Source of the DNA: Methylosinus trichosporium OB3b
GTDB taxonomy: Bacteria; Pseudomonadota; Alphaproteobacteria; Rhizobiales; Beijerinckiaceae
NCBI RefSeq assembly: GCF_002752655.1
Contig: NZ_CP023738.1
Span: 186,001 to 250,000 of the forward strand
DNA: 64,000 bases
Direction of reading: 5' to 3'
Part shown: positions 33,818 to 42,928 of the stretch, piece by piece
Layout: each line of letters starts with the position of its first letter
Position numbering within the stretch: the stretch's first letter is position 1
The notes under the pieces: model-generated
Told to the model about the DNA's origin: nothing
Databases searched by the model: none
The model's input: the letters and a program-made list of their open reading frames with translations, nothing else
Position numbers and translations under genes: made by a program

Positions 33818-35212
33818 TCATCTCGCGGAGAAGAGTCGAAAGGAGATATTTTCCGGCGGCGTCACCGACGCCTCGGAATGCGGCGTTCCCGCCGGAGCCC
33901 AGTCATAAGGAACCGGCTGCGCGCGATAGACGTTGTAATCCAGCGTCGGCCGGCCGGTGTCCGCATCGACGCCGCGGCGCGGATAGGGATTCACATATTC
34001 CCAGACGATCTCGCCAGCGGGCGTCACCTGAAAGAAGCGGCCGAACTGCCCTTCGTCGATGAAAGTGTTGCCGTTCGGCAGGCGCCGAGCATTGCTGATA
34101 TGCGTGCTGCGGAAGGTGTAATCGGGCCGGCCGGAGCTCGCGCCGGTATATTGCCAGACGATCTCCTTGGTGACCGGATTGATCTCGAGCACGCGCGATC
34201 CGCCGATGAAAGGCAGCGCAGCGCGCGGATAGCCGGCCTCGCCCTGATTATCGAAGACGAGAAGATTGCCGGCGCCCGGAAGTCCCTCGGGAATGATATG
34301 GGCGTCGTGCTGGCCGGAGATCTGATCGACCGGGCGCGGAACCTTGCGGGAGGACGCAAGCGCGGTCGCCGGCGCCGGCGGAAAATGCGGGCCGAGCGTC
34401 CAGGCGATCTTGCGCGTCTTGCGATCGACGATGGCGATGAAATTCGCATTGCGCGCATCGAAGATCAGATTGTCCGGCGCAAAGCGCTGGTCGCCTTCGT
34501 CGAACCAATGATTGGGGCCGACCGGCTTCAGACTGTTGACATGCAGATAGTCGGGGTTTTTGGAGCCCTTGATCAGCTTCACTTCCTCCGGGGCGAAGCC
34601 GATCTCGTCGATATGGTCCGACGCCGCCCAGGTCCAAGCGATCTCTCCGTCTGGATCGACCTCATAGGCGACGTCGTCCAGCACCTGCGGCGCGGCGAAG
34701 CCGGGCAGAGGATAAAAGAGATTGGAAAGCACCAGCGTGTTGCCGTTGGGCAGCCGGGCTATGTCGTGATGCTGATGCGCGCGGCCGTCGGGCGCGGATT
34801 TGCCGAAGCTCCACAGCGGCGCGCCGCTCCAATCGACCTCGCCGACCGTCTTGCGAATGCGGGTCTGCGCACGCCCCGGCGCGAGATCCGTTCCCTTGCC
34901 CTCTTCGCTCTCCAACGTGACGAAGACATGTCCACGCGCGCCGCCGACGAGCGCCGGATCGATGAAGGCGACCGGCTGGCCCGAAAACTTCCACTCGTGG
35001 ACGACCGCGCCGGTGAGATCGATGAGACGCGAGACATCGTCGCCGCCCGTGAAGAGGACGTAGGAGCTATGAGCGCGCGCCGGATCGTAGATCGTCGTTC
35101 CGGTGGGAAAGACGCTTGGTTCGGCGCAGGCTTGCGTGGCCGTCGAAGCGACGACGCAGGCGAAAATCGTAGAGATCATGGGTTTGGTCGACCTGAGACG
35201 CGTCTCGGCCAT
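33818..35212 (-). CDS. Arylsulfotransferase (ASST) family protein, exported
   Basis: This 464-residue protein starts at ATG 35212 (GGGAGG five bases upstream). The signal peptide is around STIFACVVASTATQACA. Repeated beta-propeller blades typical of ASST are visible: HQHHDIARLPNGNTLVLSN, DHIDEIGFAPEEVKLI, GQHDAHIIPEGLPGAGNLLV, STHISNARRLPNGNTFIDEG and GEIVWEYVNP. Several conserved His residues lie at blade starts. ASST enzymes move sulfate between phenolic compounds in the periplasm, although some family members have no proven activity. Shared promoter sites tie it to the MetX-like and YdhR-like genes. Confidence 0.87.
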   Translation of the reverse strand: MAETRLRSTKPMISTIFACVVASTATQACAEPSVFPTGTTIYDPARAHSSYVLFTGGDDVSRLIDLTGAVVHEWKFSGQPVAFIDPALVGGARGHVFVTLESEEGKGTDLAPGRAQTRIRKTVGEVDWSGAPLWSFGKSAPDGRAHQHHDIARLPNGNTLVLSNLFYPLPGFAAPQVLDDVAYEVDPDGEIAWTWAASDHIDEIGFAPEEVKLIKGSKNPDYLHVNSLKPVGPNHWFDEGDQRFAPDNLIFDARNANFIAIVDRKTRKIAWTLGPHFPPAPATALASSRKVPRPVDQISGQHDAHIIPEGLPGAGNLLVFDNQGEAGYPRAALPFIGGSRVLEINPVTKEIVWQYTGASSGRPDYTFRSTHISNARRLPNGNTFIDEGQFGRFFQVTPAGEIVWEYVNPYPRRGVDADTGRPTLDYNVYRAQPVPYDWAPAGTPHSEASVTPPENISFRLFSAR

Positions 35213-35247
35213 GTGAGCCTCCCGCACTGCCGCGATAATAGGCTCTT

Positions 35248-35272
35248 TTATCATACTTATATGATATGATAA
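35248..35272. promoter_or_regulatory. Palindromic operator candidate upstream of arylsulfotransferase gene
   Basis: TTATCATA (35248-35255) and TATGATAA (35265-35272) are exact inverted arms around a 9-bp AT-rich centre, 36 bp before the start codon. It contains TTATATGATA (35257-35266) and GATATGATAA (35263-35272), both repeated exactly in the 31.27-31.37 kb promoter region. The most economical reading is an operator for a shared regulator. Confidence 0.55.
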
Positions 35273-35646
35273 ATGGTGCGGTCGAAGATTTTTACGCTGA
35301 AATTTATGGCGTTAAAATGCCATCCCTAAGAGAATTATCGACTTATCAGCTAAGGGTTATGCATGACTTTTTGCTGCGGACCATGCGAGCGCCGAGCCTT
35401 TCGGCAGCGGGACGGGGATGACGGGAAACGATTCCCGCCGAGGCGCGCCGCCGCGGAGCGGACACAATGAGCGGCTTTTTCTAGCTGTCCTTCAAACCGG
35501 TTTGTCGCCGGCCGAAACGATCGGCGATTGGCGCGCGCAGAGGCGCAACGCGTGCTGCATCGGCCATGTCGACCTCCTCGCCCGGCCGTCGAGCGGCGCC
35601 CTATAAATACACTTGTTAGATCGGATAAACGAATTATACCTCGGGC
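35273..35646. other. Intergenic region between ASST gene and ribA, no gene recognised
   Basis: This 374-bp stretch has an AT-rich first part (35280-35370) and a GC-rich middle with a CGGGAA/TTCCCG hairpin near 35425-35440. I looked for the FMN riboswitch that often precedes rib genes and did not find its conserved core. Short ORFs here show no recognisable protein. Confidence 0.5.
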
Positions 35647-36810
35647 ATGTTGTTCGCACGGTCGGGAGGCTGCGTGTCGGCTCCATCTGTTTCACGAGGC
35701 GCGCCCGGGGCGGCGCGCATCGACGTCGAGCGCGCGATTGCCGAGATTCGCGCGGGTCGGCCGGTCATCCTCCGCGACGCGGCGACGCGCGCTCTCGTCA
35801 TCGCCGTCGATGCGCTGGACGCCGCCCTCGCCGCGCTGCTTCCGCCCGGGTCGACGCGGCTCGCGCTGACGGCGCCGAGGCTGCGGCGCCTCGGCGTCGC
35901 GACGCGGGAGGCCGGCGCCCTCGCATTCGCCGAATTCGATCTCGATCGGCTGGCGACGCTCGCCGTCGATCCAAACGCCCGCCTCGCCGAACCCGTGCGC
36001 GCCGCGACCTCCTCGGAGCGAGGCGCTCTGGAACTGATGCGGCTCGCGCAAGCGCTTCCCGCGGCGGTCGTCTCAGAGGCGCCGGCGACGGACGGCGCCT
36101 TTCCCGGACTGCTCGGCGTCGAGCTGAAGGATGTGACCGCCTATCGCAGCGACTGCGCGGCGGCGTTGCGCATCGTCTCGCGGGCGAGCGTGCCGCTCGA
36201 CGGCGCGGCCGACGCCGAATTCATCGTGTTCCGCGGCGGCGAAGGTCTGCGCGACCAGACGGCGATCATCATCGGCAAGCCGGATTTCGCCGAGCCTGTC
36301 TCCGTCCGGCTGCATTCGGCCTGCCTCACCGGCGATCTCTTCGGCAGCCTCAAATGCGATTGTGGCGATCAATTGCGCCATGCAGCGCGCCATTTCGCCG
36401 AGAACGGCGGCGGCGTGCTGCTCTATCTCGATCAGGAAGGCCGCGGCAATGGACTCGGCAACAAGATCCTCGCCTATGACCTCCAGGCCCATGGCTTCGA
36501 CACTTATGACGCCGACGAGGCGCTCGGCTTCGAGCAGGACGACCGCCGCTTCGAATTCGCCGCCGCCATGCTGAAGGCCCTGGGCGTGCAACGAGTGCGG
36601 CTGCTGACGAATAATCCCGAGAAGATCGCCGCGCTCGGCGTCGCCGGTCTCGAGGTCGTCGCCGATCAACGCATCATGGGACGGCGCAATGATCATAACG
36701 AGCGCTATCTCGCCGCCAAGCGCGACAAAGCCGGCCATCTTATCGATCTCGACCGCGCTCCACGCGCGAACGGCCGCGCCCGCACCCTCGCCGACCCTTC
36801 GCCGTTGTGA
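35647..36810 (+). CDS. ribA: GTP cyclohydrolase II, RibA
   Basis: This 387-residue protein has residues 1 to about 165 forming a poorly conserved N-terminal domain (DVERAIAEIRAGRPVILRD), which recalls a degenerate RibB-like domain. The GCH II core has the zinc cysteines in SACLTGDLFGSLKCDCGDQL, the nucleophile/PPi region LDQEGRGNGLGNKI, and LLTNNPEKIAAL. GCH II opens the GTP ring to a pyrimidine, the first step to riboflavin. GTG 35674, preceded by GGGAGG, may be the real start because ATG 35647 has no clear ribosome-binding site. No other riboflavin genes adjoin it; a RibD-like reductase gene lies at 55751. Confidence 0.92.
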   Translation: MLFARSGGCVSAPSVSRGAPGAARIDVERAIAEIRAGRPVILRDAATRALVIAVDALDAALAALLPPGSTRLALTAPRLRRLGVATREAGALAFAEFDLDRLATLAVDPNARLAEPVRAATSSERGALELMRLAQALPAAVVSEAPATDGAFPGLLGVELKDVTAYRSDCAAALRIVSRASVPLDGAADAEFIVFRGGEGLRDQTAIIIGKPDFAEPVSVRLHSACLTGDLFGSLKCDCGDQLRHAARHFAENGGGVLLYLDQEGRGNGLGNKILAYDLQAHGFDTYDADEALGFEQDDRRFEFAAAMLKALGVQRVRLLTNNPEKIAALGVAGLEVVADQRIMGRRNDHNERYLAAKRDKAGHLIDLDRAPRANGRARTLADPSPL

Positions 36811-36979
36811 CAAGTCGGCGGCGAGAATGCTGGAAATGACATTGATTATTCCTATCGATATTATATAGTTTTGTCGGGTGCGGCCGGCGGAGATGCGCCG
36901 CGACGACACCCGGACATTTCAGCTGCCGCGCGACGCTCGGAGCCTCGCCGACCCGCGCTACGAAGAAAGCATCGGACCG

Positions 36980-38485
36980 ATGAATAGTCTCATCTTTCTG
37001 CACCGCTGGATCGGCGTCGTGCTGGCGCTGTTCATGCTCGTCTGGTTCTCCACCGGACTCGTCATCGCCTTCCTCGCGGCGCCGCCGATCACCCGCGCGC
37101 AGCAGCTCGCCCATGCCGAGAGCCTCGCGCCGGAGACGGGCTGGCTCTCGCTCGGCGATGCGCTCGAGGCGCGCGCCCGCAGCGGGCGCCATGGCGAGGA
37201 GGACGGAGTCGTCGCCGAAGGACGGCTCGTTCGCGTCGCCGGCGCGCCGGTTTGGCTGATCGAGAACCAATTCGGACGGCGTTCCGCCATTTCGGCGCTG
37301 GACGGCGTGCCCATCGTCTTCTCCCCCGAGCAGGCGCGGCGCATCGCCGATCTCTGGGCCGAGGGCGCCGATCTCGTCTACAGCGGCTCGGAAGAGGCGC
37401 CGGTCGGCGTTCGCAACGCTGAAACGCTGCGGCCCTTCCATCGTTTCTCGGCCCGGGACGGCCGCGAGATCGTCGTCTCCGCGCGCACCGGCGAGGTCGT
37501 GCAATCGGCGACGCGCAGCGAGCGCGCTCTGATCTACGCCGGCAATTGGCTTCATCTCTTCCGCTGGCTCGACCTCGTCGGCGCCGGCGACTATCGCCGC
37601 GCGGCGCTGTCTTGGGCCGGCTTCTTCGCGGCCGCCGCCGCGCTCACCGGCGTCATTCTCGGCTTCGCGAAATGGAGGCCCGGCTTCTTCGGCCGCCCGA
37701 CCTATTCGCGCGGCCGCACGCAGCCCTATCGCGAGTTCTTTTTCGCCTATCATTTCTGGGCCGGACTGATCGGCGGCGTCTTCGCCCTCTTATGGGCGGC
37801 GAGCGGTTTCTTCTCCACCAATCCCGGGCAAATCTTCTCGCAGCCGACGCCGAGCCCGGAGGAGGTCGCGCGCTATCGCAGCGTCGGGGGCGTTGGGGCC
37901 ATGGCGAGCGCCACCTCCGCCAACGTCGCGACGCTGGCGCCGGAAACGGTGGCTCTGTCCTGGAGCCGCATCGGCGACGACGCCGTTCTTCTCGCCGTCT
38001 CGCGTGACGGAGAGAGGCGCGCGCTCGAGACGGGACGAACCAAAGCGGCGTTCGGCGAAGACGCCCTCGCCGCGGCCGTCGCGCGCCTCGCCGGAGCGAC
38101 GCCGATCGCCGGCCGCGAGCTGCTGATCGATTACGACAGTTATTACTACCCCAATCATCACCAGTCGCGGATCGACAAGCCGCTTCCGGTCCTGCGCGTG
38201 GACCTTGCAGACGCCGGCGGCACGTCGCTCTACATCGATCCGGTCGACGGCCGCCTGCTGGCCAAGTTCGATGCGAGCCGGCGCGTCTATCGCTGGCTCT
38301 ATTCCGCGGTCCATCATTGGGATTTCGGCCCGTTCCAAAATCAATGGCTGTGGAACGGTTGGATGGCGCTGTGGGTGTTCTTCGGCCTCGCTCTGTCGAC
38401 CACCGCGGTCGTGCTCGCCTGGCGGCGCCTGCGCCGTAGCATCCCGCAAAGGGAACGGCGCGCGCTCGCAGCGCAGAAAGCCTGA
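36980..38485 (+). CDS. PepSY-domain inner-membrane protein
   Basis: This 501-residue protein starts at ATG 36980, directly before the first membrane helix (LHRWIGVVLALFMLVWFSTG). Three further membrane segments are AALSWAGFFAAAAALTGVIL, FFFAYHFWAGLIGGVFALLW and the C-terminal WMALWVFFGLALSTTAVVLA. PepSY-like stretches lie between them. Such PepSY-TM proteins are often ferric-reductase-like and linked to iron or cell-envelope functions. It is 46 bp upstream of the RND adaptor gene, so an operon with mdtABC is likely. An upstream ATG at 36878 is less likely. Confidence 0.82.
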   Translation: MNSLIFLHRWIGVVLALFMLVWFSTGLVIAFLAAPPITRAQQLAHAESLAPETGWLSLGDALEARARSGRHGEEDGVVAEGRLVRVAGAPVWLIENQFGRRSAISALDGVPIVFSPEQARRIADLWAEGADLVYSGSEEAPVGVRNAETLRPFHRFSARDGREIVVSARTGEVVQSATRSERALIYAGNWLHLFRWLDLVGAGDYRRAALSWAGFFAAAAALTGVILGFAKWRPGFFGRPTYSRGRTQPYREFFFAYHFWAGLIGGVFALLWAASGFFSTNPGQIFSQPTPSPEEVARYRSVGGVGAMASATSANVATLAPETVALSWSRIGDDAVLLAVSRDGERRALETGRTKAAFGEDALAAAVARLAGATPIAGRELLIDYDSYYYPNHHQSRIDKPLPVLRVDLADAGGTSLYIDPVDGRLLAKFDASRRVYRWLYSAVHHWDFGPFQNQWLWNGWMALWVFFGLALSTTAVVLAWRRLRRSIPQRERRALAAQKA

Positions 38486-38531
38486 TCGACCGGCCTGCGA
38501 CGTCAGCCCCATACTCGCGCGGAGTTGCAAA

Positions 38532-39827
38532 ATGAGTTCCGATGTCGGCGACGCCGCCCCGGCGCCACACGCTTTCGAATTCGCCCTGCGGCGCATGGTG
38601 AAACGAAAGATCGCATCGCGCATCGCGCTCGTCGCGCTGCTCGCCGGCGCAGTCTTCGCGGCATGGCGCTATTATTCGAGCGAAGCCGCTCGAACGCCGT
38701 CGGCCGGCGCGCGCGGACCAGCGACGACCGTCGCGACGGCGGAGGTGGTGCGCGGCGACTTTCCCGTCGTCGTCTCGGCGCTCGGCACGGTGACGGCCAC
38801 CGCGACGGCCGTCGTCAAGCCGCAGGTCTCCGGGCCCCTGCTGAAGGTGCGGTATACGGAAGGGCAGGAGGTCGCAGCGGGAGACATATTGGCCGAGATC
38901 GATCCGCGCCCTTTCGAGCTCGCATTGGCGCAGGCGGAGGGCCAGCTGCAAAAAGACGAGGCGCTGCTCAGAAACGCCGAGCGCGATCTCACCCGTTACG
39001 AATCTCTACGCAACAAGATAAAGGATGGCGTTTCCGGACAGCAGCTCGACACGCAGAAAGCGCTGATCGGGCAATATCGCGCGGCGGTCGACATCGACCG
39101 CGCGCTGGTCGGCCGGGCGCGGCTCGATCTCGACTATACGCATATCGCCGCGCCGATCGGCGGCCGTATCGGTCTGCGCCAGGTCGATCCCGGCAACATC
39201 GTGCAGACCAGCGATCCCAATGGCGTCGCCGTGGTGACCCGCCTCTCGCCGATCACAGTGATCTTCAGCCTGCCGGAGGCGAAGTTGCAGAGCGTGCTGA
39301 AGCGATTTCGCTTCGGCGAGAGCCTCGCCGTCATCGCTTACGACCACGATCGCGCCGCGCAAATCGCGCGCGGCGTGCTCTATGCGATCGACAATCAGAT
39401 CGACGCCTCCTCCGGAACCGTGCGGCTACGCGCGGAATTCGCCAATGAGGACGAGGCTCTCTACCCCAATCAATTCGTCAACGCCGAATTGACCGTCGAG
39501 ACATTGAAGGAAGTCGTCCTCGCTCCCGCCGCCGCGCTGCAGCGCGGAGCAAAGGGACCTTTCGTCTATGCGCTCGACGGCGACGAAAAGGTCGCCGTGC
39601 GTTCGGTGCGCCTCGGCCCGAGCGACGGCGAGCGGGCGGTGATCGAAAGCGGCTTGGAGCCCGGCCAGCGAGTCGTGGTGGAAGGCGTCGATCGCCTGCG
39701 CGACGGCGCCAAGGTCATCGTGACACGTCCGTCGAAGGGCGAGCCTTCCAAGGCCGGCGATCCGGCGGCGGGCAAGCGCAAGGAGCCGCCAGCAGAGCGC
39801 CGCGCGGAGAAGGCCGAGGCGCGATGA
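38532..39827 (+). CDS. MdtA-type RND efflux periplasmic adaptor
   Basis: This 431-residue membrane-fusion protein starts at ATG 38532. A membrane anchor (IASRIALVALLAGAVFAAW) precedes a barrel-sandwich domain (VVSALGTVTATATAVVKPQV, GPLLKVRYTEGQEVAAGDIL) and an alpha-hairpin (residues about 130-200). The beta-barrel has YTHIAAPIGGRIGLRQVDPG and the membrane-proximal domain AALQRGAKGPFVYALDGDEK. A charged tail (SKGEPSKAGDPAAGKRKEPP) ends the protein. It links the inner-membrane pumps encoded next (ATGA overlap) to an outer-membrane factor. None is adjacent, but a NodT-type one is at 62417-64000. Confidence 0.92.
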   Translation: MSSDVGDAAPAPHAFEFALRRMVKRKIASRIALVALLAGAVFAAWRYYSSEAARTPSAGARGPATTVATAEVVRGDFPVVVSALGTVTATATAVVKPQVSGPLLKVRYTEGQEVAAGDILAEIDPRPFELALAQAEGQLQKDEALLRNAERDLTRYESLRNKIKDGVSGQQLDTQKALIGQYRAAVDIDRALVGRARLDLDYTHIAAPIGGRIGLRQVDPGNIVQTSDPNGVAVVTRLSPITVIFSLPEAKLQSVLKRFRFGESLAVIAYDHDRAAQIARGVLYAIDNQIDASSGTVRLRAEFANEDEALYPNQFVNAELTVETLKEVVLAPAAALQRGAKGPFVYALDGDEKVAVRSVRLGPSDGERAVIESGLEPGQRVVVEGVDRLRDGAKVIVTRPSKGEPSKAGDPAAGKRKEPPAERRAEKAEAR

Positions 39828-42800
39828 GCGCCTTCGATATCTCGCGGCCCTTCATAGAGCGACCGGTCGCGACCACTTTGACGATGGCGGCAATCTTTCT
39901 CGCCGGGCTCATCGGCTATCGCCTTCTTCCCGTTTCGGCGCTCCCGCAGATCGATTATCCGACGATCGAGGTTCGCACCTTCCATCCCGGCGCCAGTCCC
40001 GAAGTCGTCGCAGCGACGATCACGGCGCCGCTGGAGCGCCAGCTCGGACAGACGCCCGGCCTCACAGAAATCGCCTCGACGAGCTCGGGCGGCGCTTCGA
40101 TCATCACCCTGCAATTCAGCTTGAAACTATCGCTCGACGCCGCCGAGCAGCAGGTGCAGGCGGCAATCAACGCAGCTGCGAGCTTTCTGCCGACCGATCT
40201 GCCGGCGCCGCCAGTCTACGCCAAGATCAATCCGGCCGATGCGCCGGTTCTGACCCTGGCGCTGCGCTCGACGACCATGCCGTTGACGCAAGTGCAGGAT
40301 CTCGCCGATAGCCGCGTCGCGCAAAAAATCTCGCAGCTCTCGGGCGTCGGACTGGTGAGCGTCTCGGGCGGCCATCGCCCGGCCGTCGTGGTGCGCGCCG
40401 ATACGGCGAAGCTCGCTGCGCATAATCTCTCGCTCGAGGATCTGCGCGCGACGATCTCCAACGCCAATGTCGATCTGCCGAAGGGAACCATCGACGGGCG
40501 CAGCCGCCAGTTCGCCATCGACGCCAATGATCAGCTGCAGAGCGCGCGCGACTATGAAGGACTCGTCGTCGCCTATCGCGCCGGCGGCCCGGTGCGGCTG
40601 CAGGATGTGGCGGAGGTGGCGGACGGCTCGGAGAACCGCGAGCTCGGCGCCTTCACCGATCTCGAGCCCGCGATCATAGTCGATGTGAAGCGGCAGCCCG
40701 GCGCCAATGTCGTCGCCGTCGTCGATCAGATAAAGACCCTGCTGCCGGCGCTCGCCGCTTCTCTTCCAGCCACGGTGGATCTCGTCGTCCTCACAGACCG
40801 AACAACGGCTATTCGCGCCTCGATTCACGACGTCGAAATGGAGCTTCTGTTCTCCATCGCCCTCGTCGTCGCCGTGATCTTCCTGTTTCTGCGCAGTCCG
40901 CGCGCCACGATCATTCCGAGCGTCTCCGTGCCCTTGTCGCTGATCGGCGCCTTCGCCGTGATGTATCTGCTCGGCTACAGCCTCAATAATCTCACGCTGA
41001 TGGCGCTGACGATCGCCACCGGCTTCGTCGTCGACGACGCGATCGTCATGATCGAGAACATCTCCCGTTATATCGAGCGCGGCGAGACGCCGCTCGCCGC
41101 CGCTCTCATCGGCGCGCGCGAGATCGGCTTCACCATCGTCTCGCTCACCATCTCGCTCATCGCCGTCCTGATCCCGCTCTTGTTCATGAGCGATGTCGTC
41201 GGGCGTCTGTTTCGCGAATTCGCGGTCACGCTCGCAGTCACCATCGTGATCTCGGCGATCGTGTCGTTGACGCTGGCGCCGATGCTCTGCGCCAAGCTGC
41301 TGACGGCTCACGACGCCCATGCGCATGATGCGAAGGGCGCGCACGACTGGTTCGATCGCCTGAGCGACGCCTATGCCGTCGCCCTGCGCTTCGTGCTCGC
41401 GCACTCCCGCACGACGCTCGCCGTGTTCGTGGCGACGCTGGCGCTGACCGGCGTCCTCTATCTGACGATCCCGAAGGGGTTTTTCCCGACGCAGGACACC
41501 GGCCTCGTGCAAGGCTTCTTCGAGGGCGGACAGTCGCTCAACTACGAGGCGATGACGCACAAGCAGCTCGACCTCGTCGCGCTGCTGCTCGAGGATCCGG
41601 CCGTCGAAAATGTCTCGTCCTTTCTCGGCGTGGACGGCGTCAATCGCACGCTCGACAGCACGCGCTTGCTGATCGAGCTGAAGCCGAAAGCGGAGCGCTC
41701 CGGCGCGATCGCAGACATCACACGGAGACTGCAGGATTCGGCGCGAATGCGCGCCGTCGGCGCGCTCTATCTGCAACCCGCGCAAGATCTGTCGATCGAT
41801 TCCAGCGTGAGCCGCGGCGAATTCCATTTCGCTCTGCAGGACGCCAACCCCGCCGAGCTCGCCGATTACGCGCGCCGCCTCGTCGACGATTTGTCCCATG
41901 CTCCGGCGCTGCGTGACGTCGCCAGCAGCGCGCGCGACGGCGGCAGTGCGCTGTTCATCGAGATCGACCGTGAAAAGGCCGCGCGATACGGGGTCGGGGT
42001 CGCGACGATCGACAACATCCTGTACGACGCCTTCGGTCAACGCATCGTCTCGACGCTCTTCACGCAGACCAGTCAATATCGTGTGATTCTCGAGGCGGCG
42101 ACGCGCGCGCGGTCGGGGCGCGAGACCCTCGCGGAATTGCGCGTGCCGACCAATGGCGGCCGGCAGACGCCGCTCGACACCTTCGTCTCCGTCCGTGAGA
42201 TCGCGGAGCCCCTCTCCATCGATCATCTCGCGCAATTTCCGGCGACGACGATCTCCTTCAATCTCGCTCCTGGCTATTCGCTCGGCGCCGCCATGGAGGC
42301 GCTGCGAACCGCCCAGGCTTCCATCGGAACGCCAGCCAGCGTCATCACCGTGTTTCAGGGCGCAACGCACGCCTTCAACGCTTCCTCGGTCAGCACGCTG
42401 CTGCTCATTCTCGCGGCAATCGTCACCGTCTATATCGTGCTCGGCGTGCTCTATGAGAGCTACATCCATCCTCTGACCATTCTCTCGACACTGCCATCGG
42501 CCGGCATCGGCGCCTTGCTCGCGTTGATGCTGGCCGGCGACGATCTCGGCGTGATCGGCATCATCGGCGTCATCCTGCTCATCGGCATCGTCAAGAAAAA
42601 CGCCATCATGATGATCGACTTTGCGTTGCAAGCGCAGAGGGACGAAGGCCTCGCGCCGCGCGAGGCGATCTACAAAGCCTGCATTCTCCGCTTCCGGCCG
42701 ATTTTGATGACGACGCTCGCGGCGCTTCTCGGCGCGCTGCCGCTGCTGCTCGGCTCCGGCGAAGGCGCGGAGCTGCGCCAGCCGCTCGGCGCATCGATCG

Positions 42801-42928
42801 TCGGCGGGCTGATCTTCAGCCAGATCCTCACGCTATTCACGACGCCGGTGATCTATCTCGCATTCGACGGATGGACGAAACCGGCCTCTCTCCGCGTCGG
42901 GCAGGCGAAGGAGCGCGAAGCGGCATGA
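39824..42928 (+). CDS. MdtB-type RND multidrug efflux pump subunit
   Basis: This 1034-residue inner-membrane pump starts FDISRPFIERPVATTLTMAA. Known RND features are the N-terminal helix with PVSALPQIDYPTIEV, periplasmic porter domains, and the transmembrane motif VVDDAIVMIENISRYIERGE, which carries the proton-relay Asp pair. LTLAPMLCAKLL and the second half GIIGVILLIGIVKKNAIMMI complete the picture. It exports drugs or other amphiphiles using the proton gradient. MdtB and MdtC act as a heteromultimer. The gene overlaps both neighbours by 4 bp (ATGA). Confidence 0.95.
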   Translation: MSAFDISRPFIERPVATTLTMAAIFLAGLIGYRLLPVSALPQIDYPTIEVRTFHPGASPEVVAATITAPLERQLGQTPGLTEIASTSSGGASIITLQFSLKLSLDAAEQQVQAAINAAASFLPTDLPAPPVYAKINPADAPVLTLALRSTTMPLTQVQDLADSRVAQKISQLSGVGLVSVSGGHRPAVVVRADTAKLAAHNLSLEDLRATISNANVDLPKGTIDGRSRQFAIDANDQLQSARDYEGLVVAYRAGGPVRLQDVAEVADGSENRELGAFTDLEPAIIVDVKRQPGANVVAVVDQIKTLLPALAASLPATVDLVVLTDRTTAIRASIHDVEMELLFSIALVVAVIFLFLRSPRATIIPSVSVPLSLIGAFAVMYLLGYSLNNLTLMALTIATGFVVDDAIVMIENISRYIERGETPLAAALIGAREIGFTIVSLTISLIAVLIPLLFMSDVVGRLFREFAVTLAVTIVISAIVSLTLAPMLCAKLLTAHDAHAHDAKGAHDWFDRLSDAYAVALRFVLAHSRTTLAVFVATLALTGVLYLTIPKGFFPTQDTGLVQGFFEGGQSLNYEAMTHKQLDLVALLLEDPAVENVSSFLGVDGVNRTLDSTRLLIELKPKAERSGAIADITRRLQDSARMRAVGALYLQPAQDLSIDSSVSRGEFHFALQDANPAELADYARRLVDDLSHAPALRDVASSARDGGSALFIEIDREKAARYGVGVATIDNILYDAFGQRIVSTLFTQTSQYRVILEAATRARSGRETLAELRVPTNGGRQTPLDTFVSVREIAEPLSIDHLAQFPATTISFNLAPGYSLGAAMEALRTAQASIGTPASVITVFQGATHAFNASSVSTLLLILAAIVTVYIVLGVLYESYIHPLTILSTLPSAGIGALLALMLAGDDLGVIGIIGVILLIGIVKKNAIMMIDFALQAQRDEGLAPREAIYKACILRFRPILMTTLAALLGALPLLLGSGEGAELRQPLGASIVGGLIFSQILTLFTTPVIYLAFDGWTKPASLRVGQAKEREAA

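Noticed and set aside
35273..35646. FMN riboswitch upstream of ribA
   Set aside because: I looked for the conserved core found before rib genes and saw only a short CGGGAA/TTCCCG hairpin, not the riboswitch pattern.
40127..42631. 834-codon minus-strand ORF opposite mdtB
   Set aside because: Antisense shadow of an RND pump gene; His/Asp/Arg-rich with no domain.
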